DNA of 64,000 nt, taken from NCBI GenBank assembly GCA_031423015.1, contig JANPER010000185.1:1-64000 (forward strand). Reading direction: 5' to 3'. The DNA is from DATGPD01 sp031423015 (GTDB lineage: Bacteria > Planctomycetota > UBA1135 > UBA2386). Below, one piece after another: positions 58,568-64,000 of this stretch (position 1 is its first letter; each line of letters starts with the position of its first letter). Under the pieces are notes generated by a model. The model worked only from the letters and a program-made list of their open reading frames with translations, was not told the origin of the DNA and ran no database searches. A program made the translations under genes and the position numbers.

Positions 58568-59587
58568 CTACCGCGTCAGCAACGCGAAGCCGCACAGCTT
58601 GTAGAGCACGCGCGCGCCGACGTTGGCGTCCCACTCGTCGCCGTCGGGTCCCGGTGACACCTCGTTGAGATCAAACCCGACGATGCGCCGGCCGCTCTCC
58701 ACCAGGCGCGCGAGCAGCAACACGGCGGTCGAGAACGACAGCCCGCCTGGCACCGGGGTGCCGGTGTGTGGGCACAGCGCCGGATCCAGGCCGTCGATGT
58801 CGAAGCTCACCCACACGTCGTGCGGCAATGCCGCCAATGCCTGGTCGACGAGATCGCGCAGTCGCTCGCCCTCGGCAAGACGCCGCTGCCAGTGCAGATC
58901 GAAGTGCGTGATCACACGGCCGCCGCTCGCCTCGATCGCCTGCAGTTCTTGCTCACAGAAGTCGCGGATGCCGACCTGCACCAAGCGCTGCACCGACGGC
59001 ACTTCGCGCAGCACGTTGTCCATGATCGACGCATGGCTGTAGCGGAAGCCCTCGAACGCCACCCGCAAGTCGGCGTGCGCGTCGACGTGCAGCACGCCGA
59101 GCCCGGGGAAGCGTTCCGCCGCCGCCGCGATCGCGCCGAGCGGCACCGAGTGATCGCCGCCGACGACACCCGGCAGCTTGTTCTCGGCGTAGATGCTCTG
59201 CACCGCGGAGCGCACGCGCGCGTTCAGGTCGCGCATCTGCGACTCGATCGACAGAAGCGCCGCCGCATCGGTCTCGTCGGCCCCGCCCTTGTCGATGATC
59301 GGCGTCGCCAGCGCCACGCACCGCTGGTTGCCCGCGGCGATCGCGGCGTCGGCCTCGAGCATGTGGATCCCCCGCTCGTACGGCCGGCCGGTCTGCAGGT
59401 CGTAGAGGTCGACCTGGTGACTCGCGGCGAGGATGGCGGCCGGGCCTGCCGAAGCACCACGGCGGTACGAAGTGGTGGCGTCGAACGGCACCGGCACCAG
59501 CACGACATCCGCCTCGGCGCGCGCACAGGTGAGACCGAAGATGCCAGCGTTGGGCGCGGCGGCGCGGTTGGGGTCGAAGGTCGACAT
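58568..59587 (-). CDS. Agmatinase/arginase-family ureohydrolase
   Basis: The 339-residue protein has the binuclear manganese ligands in VVGGDHSVPLG, HVDAHADLR and SFDIDGLDPA, and the loop PGGLSFSTAV. The order and spacing are those of agmatinase and guanidinobutyrase enzymes. It hydrolyses a guanidino compound to urea plus amine in the cytoplasm. The exact substrate (agmatine, guanidinobutyrate, formiminoglutamate) cannot be assigned. It stands alone between decayed sequence and a tRNA gene. Confidence 0.88.
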   Translation of the reverse strand: MSTFDPNRAAAPNAGIFGLTCARAEADVVLVPVPFDATTSYRRGASAGPAAILAASHQVDLYDLQTGRPYERGIHMLEADAAIAAGNQRCVALATPIIDKGGADETDAAALLSIESQMRDLNARVRSAVQSIYAENKLPGVVGGDHSVPLGAIAAAAERFPGLGVLHVDAHADLRVAFEGFRYSHASIMDNVLREVPSVQRLVQVGIRDFCEQELQAIEASGGRVITHFDLHWQRRLAEGERLRDLVDQALAALPHDVWVSFDIDGLDPALCPHTGTPVPGGLSFSTAVLLLARLVESGRRIVGFDLNEVSPGPDGDEWDANVGARVLYKLCGFALLTR

Positions 59588-59685
59588 GCGCGCAGCGTGC
59601 GCGCCGGAACTTGCAGGTCAAGGGCGCGGCGCCGGCTTCATCGCGCGCGCGGCAGCGGCGGCGCAGGGGGCGGCGCAGAAAAACG

Positions 59686-59769
59686 GTTCCCTGGCCGGGG
59701 CAAAACTCTCAGTCGGAAGGATCGTCAGGAGGAAGCTCGAGAGTCGGAAGAACGCCCCAGCCAGGGAAC
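59686..59769. other. Long imperfect hairpin with internal direct repeat
   Basis: GTTCCCTGGCCGGGGC (59686-59701) pairs with GCCCCAGCCAGGGAAC (59754-59769) with one mismatch. Inside, ACTCTC pairs with GAGAGT, and AGTCGGAAG occurs twice (59711 and 59742). It lies in the 353-base gap between the agmatinase start and the tRNA, where I see no gene. Confidence 0.5.
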
Positions 59770-59940
59770 CCACCTCGTCTCGTCGTCGCAGGCCCATGCT
59801 GCCCACGACACAGCGCCTTCTAGATTCCGGGGTGCCGGAAGTTTCATCTGCGTCGCAGAAAGCCAGCGCCTGGGACCGCGAAGCCGCCCAACTCACGCTT
59901 GCACCCGGCGATCCCATCTGGTGAAGTTCGCGCCCCTCGC

Positions 59941-60017
59941 GGCGGGATAGCTCAGCCGGTTAGAGCGAAGGCTTCATAAGCCTTAGGTCGCGGGTTCGAG
60001 TCCCGCTCCCGCTACCA
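59941..60017 (+). tRNA. tRNA with CAT anticodon (tRNA-Met, possibly Ile2)
   Basis: A full cloverleaf of 77 bases with encoded CCA. The acceptor GGCGGGA pairs with TCCCGCT (one G-T at the first pair). The D arm is GCTC/GAGC, the anticodon stem AAGGC/GCCTT with loop TTCATAA, the variable loop AGGTC, and the T arm GCGGG-TTCGAGT-CCCGC. The paired first position argues against initiator tRNA. The elongator Met and the lysidine-modified Ile2 forms share CAT and are not separable with certainty. Confidence 0.93.
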
Positions 60018-60022
60018 CCGCC

Positions 60023-60460
60023 TCACAGGCCGCTGCCGGCCGTTGGCAAGGCCGGTGCAGGTGGCCACAACGGTGGTTTGCCGCGCCGCGCGCGCAGCCA
60101 GTTGAGGCCGCGCAACACCGGGCCGCGCCGCACCAGGGCGCGTTCCAGGCGGAACTTGCCAGGAAACTCCAGCAGGGTCAGGCCGACCAAGGCGGTGAGC
60201 ACGCCCTGTCCGGGCAGCACCAGCATCGCGAGGCCCGCGAGAAAGAGCACGAGACCGAACAGGTTGCGCGCGATGCGCAGGGCGATGGCGAGCGCCGGAT
60301 GGCGGTGCGGCACCGGCGGTCGCTGGCGAGTCACGAAGTAGTCGACCGGCAGCCGCGCCACGAACAGCGGCAACAGCAGGAGGGCCGCGAGCAGGCTGAC
60401 GACCGAGACCGCCCCCGCTCCCCACATCCAGCTTTGATGCGCGCGCAGCCACTCGATCAT
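60023..60460 (-). CDS. PGPGW-type small membrane protein
   Basis: The product is 145 residues from the ATG at 60460, overlapping the permease stop (ATGA). Two membrane regions (VSVVSLLAALLLLPLFVARL; LFGLVLFLAGLAMLVLPGQG) contain the PGQG turn characteristic of the PGPGW family. LEFPGKFRLERALVRRGPV follows. Function unknown in general. Coupled to an amino-acid permease. Confidence 0.72.
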   Translation of the reverse strand: MIEWLRAHQSWMWGAGAVSVVSLLAALLLLPLFVARLPVDYFVTRQRPPVPHRHPALAIALRIARNLFGLVLFLAGLAMLVLPGQGVLTALVGLTLLEFPGKFRLERALVRRGPVLRGLNWLRARRGKPPLWPPAPALPTAGSGL

Positions 60461-61821
60461 GGCACGCCCTGGCCGCGCCTGCGGAACACGGCATAGGGCA
60501 CGAGCCCCACCACGCACAGGCCGGCGCCGACCAGCGACGACCCCGGCGCGAGCACGATGGCGCCGGCCATCACCGCCAGGGCAAACAGGGTGAACAACGC
60601 CGCGATCAGAGGCGACGCGGCAAACAACAGCGCGCGCGGTGAGCGCCGCGCCAGGCGCAGGAGGGCCAGGCCGCACAACGCGTAGAAGAACCAGTCGACG
60701 AACACCACGCCGTTCAACAGGAAGTCGAGCGTGCCGAGCGTGCCACGCGCGGTGTTGGCAAAGACGAGGTGCGCCGCCAACAGCATCGCCATGCCGCAGC
60801 CGCCTTGCGCCAACACGCCCACGATCGGACTGTGGAACCGCGGATGCACGAAGGCGCACGCGCGCAAGAACAGGCCGCGCTCGGCCATCGCGTGCAGCAC
60901 CCACGGCGGCGCCAGCAGGATGGTGTTCATGATCCCGAGCGCCGACACGGTGATCGCGCCGGCCATCACGCGCGCCGCGACGTCGCCGGCACCGAGCGGC
61001 GTCAGCGCGGCCCGACACGCATCGGCGGCGATCGTCTTGCTCTGCGCCGCAGCGTCGAAGCCGAGCAGATTCAGATACGTGAGGTTGATCGACACGTAGG
61101 CGATCACCACCACGACCACGCCGAGCGCGATGCCGAGCGGCACGTCGCGCAACGGCCGGCGCGCCGCGCCAGCGACGAACGCGCCCTGCTGCCAGCCGCC
61201 GAACGCGAACAACACCGGCAGCATCGCCGCCGCGATCGACACCAGCCACCCGCGCGGCGCGCGCGCGCTCGTGGGCGGCGCGGCGTGCCCCTCGCCCCAC
61301 AGCAGCGCGATCACCACCAGGCCGAAGATCGCCAGCATCTTGAGCACGGTGAACGCGTTCTGCACGCGCGCGCCAAGCCGCAGCCCGAGCGCGTTGATCC
61401 CGGTGAACGCCGCGATCACGCCGAGCGTGATCGCCACGCTGCGCCCCGGCGAGTCGCGCGTGCCGCCGTAGAGCGCGACGTCGAGGTTGTCGACCATCAC
61501 CAACCCCACCACCCCCAGCGCGCCGGCTTGGATCACCAGCCAATTGGCCCAGCCGTACAGGAACGCGGGCAAGCGCCCGAACGCCGCCTCGATGTACACG
61601 AACGTGCCGCCAAAGCCCGGGGCGAGTCGACTCAGCTCGGCGAACACCAGCGCGCCGCACAGCGCGATCACGCCACCGATCGCCCACGCCGTCACCAACT
61701 GCGCCTCGCCGTCGACCACGGCCGCGACCTTCTGCGGCGCGAAGAAGATGCCGACGCCGACGATACCGCCCACCACGACGCAGCCGATGTCGAAGGCACT
61801 CAGTTGCTTGGCAGACGTCAT
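60457..61821 (-). CDS. APC-superfamily amino acid permease
   Basis: The 454-residue protein has about twelve hydrophobic helices. The unwound first helix VVGGIVGVGIFFAPQKVA and the ELSRLAPGFGGTFVYIEAAF segment mark an APC (amino acid-polyamine-organocation) transporter of the LAT/YfnA-like kind. The substrate is undetermined. Same strand and probably same transcript as the NHL-repeat gene upstream (61-base gap) and the PGPGW gene downstream. Confidence 0.87.
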   Translation of the reverse strand: MTSAKQLSAFDIGCVVVGGIVGVGIFFAPQKVAAVVDGEAQLVTAWAIGGVIALCGALVFAELSRLAPGFGGTFVYIEAAFGRLPAFLYGWANWLVIQAGALGVVGLVMVDNLDVALYGGTRDSPGRSVAITLGVIAAFTGINALGLRLGARVQNAFTVLKMLAIFGLVVIALLWGEGHAAPPTSARAPRGWLVSIAAAMLPVLFAFGGWQQGAFVAGAARRPLRDVPLGIALGVVVVVIAYVSINLTYLNLLGFDAAAQSKTIAADACRAALTPLGAGDVAARVMAGAITVSALGIMNTILLAPPWVLHAMAERGLFLRACAFVHPRFHSPIVGVLAQGGCGMAMLLAAHLVFANTARGTLGTLDFLLNGVVFVDWFFYALCGLALLRLARRSPRALLFAASPLIAALFTLFALAVMAGAIVLAPGSSLVGAGLCVVGLVPYAVFRRRGQGVP

Positions 61822-61882
61822 CGCAGCGGCGGCATCCTACGCCGCTGCCGACGCGTCACGCCGGCGAAACACGTCGCGCACG

Positions 61883-62761
61883 TCACTCTTCCAAGCGGCC
61901 GAGCACTTCCTGCAGGTCCACCACCACGCCGTCGTACTGCAGGTCGGCACGCAGACGTTGCACGCGCTCGCCGTGGCGATCGAGCACGTAGATCGCGCCC
62001 GCCGCGGCGCGTGCCAGCGCGATGGGCTCGACGAACGCGCCCTCGGGCCACGCCGGCAGCGGCCGGCGGGCGCCCGACAACGACACGCGCAACAGGTCAT
62101 CGCCGTCGATCACCAACAGGTCACCGTCGTCGAGCCGCAACACGGCGATCGGCCGCGCCGCGCCTTCGCCGTCGCGCCCCAAGTGGACGTCACCGACATA
62201 GCGGCCCGCGTGCGTGAAGCGTTGGATCACGCCGTGCAGCGTGTCAGCGAGCAGCACGCCGACCTCGTCGATCACCAGACCGCGCGGCGCGCCAAAGCGG
62301 CGATCGACCTCGCCAAACGCGCGCACGAACCCGAGCGGCTCGCCGGTCGAAAGGTCGAAGCGCTGCAACCCGCGCAGCAGCTTGCGGTCGCCGCACGCCA
62401 CCCACAGGACCCCCGCGTGCACGGCGACGGCGCGCGGGCGATCGAGCACGCCGACGCGGTCGCGTTCCACGGCGCCGGGCCCGCGCTCGACGCGCTGGCC
62501 ATAGCTGAGCACCTGGCGGCCAAACGCCGTGTAGCGCCGCACCAAGTCGTTGCGCGTGTCGGCCACGTACAGGCTGCAACTCGCATCGATCGCCAGCGCG
62601 CCGGCGTCGGTGAAGGCATCGCCCGGGTCGCGCACCACGATCCGCGACACCACGCGCCGGTCGTTGAGATCGATCAGGAACACCTGGCCGTGCGCCTCGC
62701 CATGCGCGATGCCGATCAGGTTGCGCAGGATCGCGATGCCGCCGAACACGGCCCGCACCAT
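61883..62761 (-). CDS. NHL-repeat beta-propeller protein
   Basis: The product is 292 residues from the ATG at 62761. Repeated NHL-type units (ALAIDASCSLYVADTRNDLV, GVLDRPRAVAVHAGVLWVAC, APRGLVIDEVGVLLADTLHG, VYDGD-like LLVIDGDDLL) form a propeller of about five or six blades. There is no signal peptide at this start. The upstream part of the longer open frame has no family match. Propellers of this sort bind proteins or ligands. No role can be assigned. Confidence 0.72.
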   Translation of the reverse strand: MVRAVFGGIAILRNLIGIAHGEAHGQVFLIDLNDRRVVSRIVVRDPGDAFTDAGALAIDASCSLYVADTRNDLVRRYTAFGRQVLSYGQRVERGPGAVERDRVGVLDRPRAVAVHAGVLWVACGDRKLLRGLQRFDLSTGEPLGFVRAFGEVDRRFGAPRGLVIDEVGVLLADTLHGVIQRFTHAGRYVGDVHLGRDGEGAARPIAVLRLDDGDLLVIDGDDLLRVSLSGARRPLPAWPEGAFVEPIALARAAAGAIYVLDRHGERVQRLRADLQYDGVVVDLQEVLGRLEE

Positions 62762-62833
62762 AGCGCGCCGCGTCGATCCACACGCGCCCAAGATCTGCCG
62801 GCACCCGCGCCGATGATCGGATAGAAAGCAGCT

Positions 62834-63229
62834 GTGCCTGTGCCGCATCATTGCCTGCGCGTCGTCGCCCTCGCGCTCACCACCAGCGCCTGCTCGGTGT
62901 TTCCAATGGCCACCAAGACCCCGTCGGTCGTCGAGGCGGCACTCGTCGAGTATGCGTTTGCCCCCGACGCGCCGCGCGCAATCGAGGTGCCCGCGTCGAC
63001 CCCAGAGATCACCGTGTTGGAGTTGACGGTGCGGCCGGCGCCGCGCGGCGAACGCTTCGAGCGCGGCCATCGCATCCTCCTGCTGCCGTTCGACTGCGAG
63101 CGCGCGACCTTGCACTGCCGCGTGCAGCGCTGGTCGTCCGCCGAGCCGCTCGATCTCGCGGCGCGACCGAGCGCCGCACTCTTCCCCGGCGCCAGCAGCG
63201 TGCGCTTCGTCGACGAGCCGACGCACTAG
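62834..63229 (+). CDS. Predicted lipoprotein of unknown function
   Basis: The 131-residue protein uses a GTG start. A lipobox-like sequence (VVALALTTSAC) gives a lipidated cysteine at residue 20. The rest is a compact beta-rich domain (ITVLELTVRPAPRGERFERG) with no known family. Divergent from the NHL gene. Confidence 0.55.
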   Translation: MPVPHHCLRVVALALTTSACSVFPMATKTPSVVEAALVEYAFAPDAPRAIEVPASTPEITVLELTVRPAPRGERFERGHRILLLPFDCERATLHCRVQRWSSAEPLDLAARPSAALFPGASSVRFVDEPTH

Positions 63230-63316
63230 CCGGTCGTGGCCCAGCGGCAAGCGCCGGACAGCTCAGGGTAGAACGCGCGCGCGCCTGCCGCCACACTGGC
63301 GAACCCTGCCGTTCCG

Positions 63317-64000
63317 ATGTCACTCACCCCTCCGCACCCGATCCAACCGGCGCCCACCACGCTGATCGATCCCGCCACCGGCCGGCCAGTCTTGATGGCG
63401 CCGGGTCGCCGGCTGCGACCGGTGCACACCGCCGATCTCGACGCCGCCGGGCCCTGCCCGTTCTGTCCGGGGAACGAGGCGATGACGCCGCCCGAGGTCG
63501 ATGCCATCCGCGCGCCCGGCTTGCCCGCGCCTGGCCCCGGCTGGATCGCACGCGCGTTCAACAACCTGTATCCCGCCGGCCCACTGCACGAGGTCATCGC
63601 CGAGGGCGCCGTGCACGCGACGCAGCCGGCCGCGCTGAGCGTCGAGGTCTGGCGCGCGGTCTTGGCGCTGTACCGCCGCCGCATCGCCGCGCTGGAGGCG
63701 CGCGTCGAGGCCGCGTTCCTGTTCAAGAACGTGGGCTGGCGCGCCGGTGCGTCGATCGCGCACAACCACACCCAGCTGCTCGGCCTCGATGCGCCGACGC
63801 CGCGCTTGGCGCAGATGATCGCGCGCCTCGCCGGCCACCCCGACTGCCCGCTCGCCCAAGACGTGGCGCACGCCGAACGCGAGGGACGCGCCGTGTTCGC
63901 CAACGCCGCCTACGTCGTGCACAGTCCGCGCGTGCCCAAGCTGCCGTTCGAGATGTGGCTGTCGCCGCGCGCGCGCGACGACGACTTCTTGGCGCCGGTC
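63317..64000 (+). CDS. Galactose-1-phosphate uridylyltransferase-like (HIT-type) enzyme, 3'-truncated
   Basis: The frame from the ATG at 63317 runs off the window with no stop, giving at least 228 residues. CPFCPGNEAMTPPE resembles the GalT zinc-binding N-terminus, RAFNNLYPAG the substrate loop, and IAHNHTQLLGL the H-x-H-x-Q nucleotidyl-transfer motif with the catalytic histidine. PFEMWLSPRARDDDF opens the second HIT half. GalT exchanges UMP between UDP-glucose and galactose-1-phosphate. The atypical HNHTQ suggests a related nucleotidyltransferase is also possible. Confidence 0.78.
   Translation, partial: MSLTPPHPIQPAPTTLIDPATGRPVLMAPGRRLRPVHTADLDAAGPCPFCPGNEAMTPPEVDAIRAPGLPAPGPGWIARAFNNLYPAGPLHEVIAEGAVHATQPAALSVEVWRAVLALYRRRIAALEARVEAAFLFKNVGWRAGASIAHNHTQLLGLDAPTPRLAQMIARLAGHPDCPLAQDVAHAEREGRAVFANAAYVVHSPRVPKLPFEMWLSPRARDDDFLAPV

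Overview
The window is GC-rich (roughly two thirds G+C by eye), tightly packed bacterial DNA, most consistent with Planctomycetota. The pointers are Ser/Thr kinases followed by SUMF1 or TPR regions, sigma-anti-sigma-kinase operons, many secreted beta-rich proteins ending in similar C-terminal domains, a TIGR03546/TIGR03545-type membrane protein, and FG-GAP, parallel beta-helix and galactose-oxidase-like secreted proteins. An outer membrane is implied by BamA, TonB, Lnt and RND pumps. There is no rRNA to confirm the phylum. The first ~100 bases are G/C homopolymer runs and look like a poor contig end.

Layout. 0-9 kb: LMW phosphatase tail, small Cys-rich secreted protein, bamA, dnaB, an RluA-type synthase, a stand-alone CoaB, a FixJ-type regulator and a pyrimidine-nucleoside phosphorylase. 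9-20 kb: MauG-type peroxidase, a paired aldehyde dehydrogenase locus (one subunit lacks the catalytic half), kinase plus SUMF1 (probably one frameshifted gene), deoC-cdd, and a GMC oxidoreductase. Together pdp, deoC, cdd and the ALDH pair make a deoxynucleoside and deoxyribose catabolic set. 20-29 kb: secreted proteins, several of them broken. 28-33 kb: tonB with a receptor stump, ECF sigma / cupin anti-sigma / kinase operon, and a small-TM plus coiled-coil pair. 33-36 kb: lnt and moeA.

36-41 kb is the most interesting region. It holds a diversity-generating retroelement (DGR): a reverse transcriptase, a template repeat (TR), and a variable repeat (VR) inside a kinase-SUMF1 target. The usually separate HRDC accessory protein is fused in frame to the target's C-terminus. 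A 60-nt block that folds into two hairpins interrupts the TR. A Doc-type toxin-antitoxin pair overlaps the 5' end of the same minus-strand operon, and a HicAB pair sits beyond the TR.

41-49 kb: an MFP and two RND pump genes in one operon. 49-58.5 kb: a beta-lactamase-fold secreted hydrolase, a broken sigma/kinase-TPR pair, a parallel beta-helix protein, and an integron scar (integrase tail, GTTAGGC core sites, HicAB, a conserved hypothetical, a VOC protein), then a decayed secreted-protein tail. 58.5-64 kb: agmatinase-family enzyme, tRNA with CAT anticodon, PGPGW membrane protein, APC permease, NHL protein, a lipoprotein and a GalT-like enzyme running off the end. Several frameshifts cluster at 24-29 kb and 52-58.5 kb. 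They may be true decay or, in part, assembly errors.
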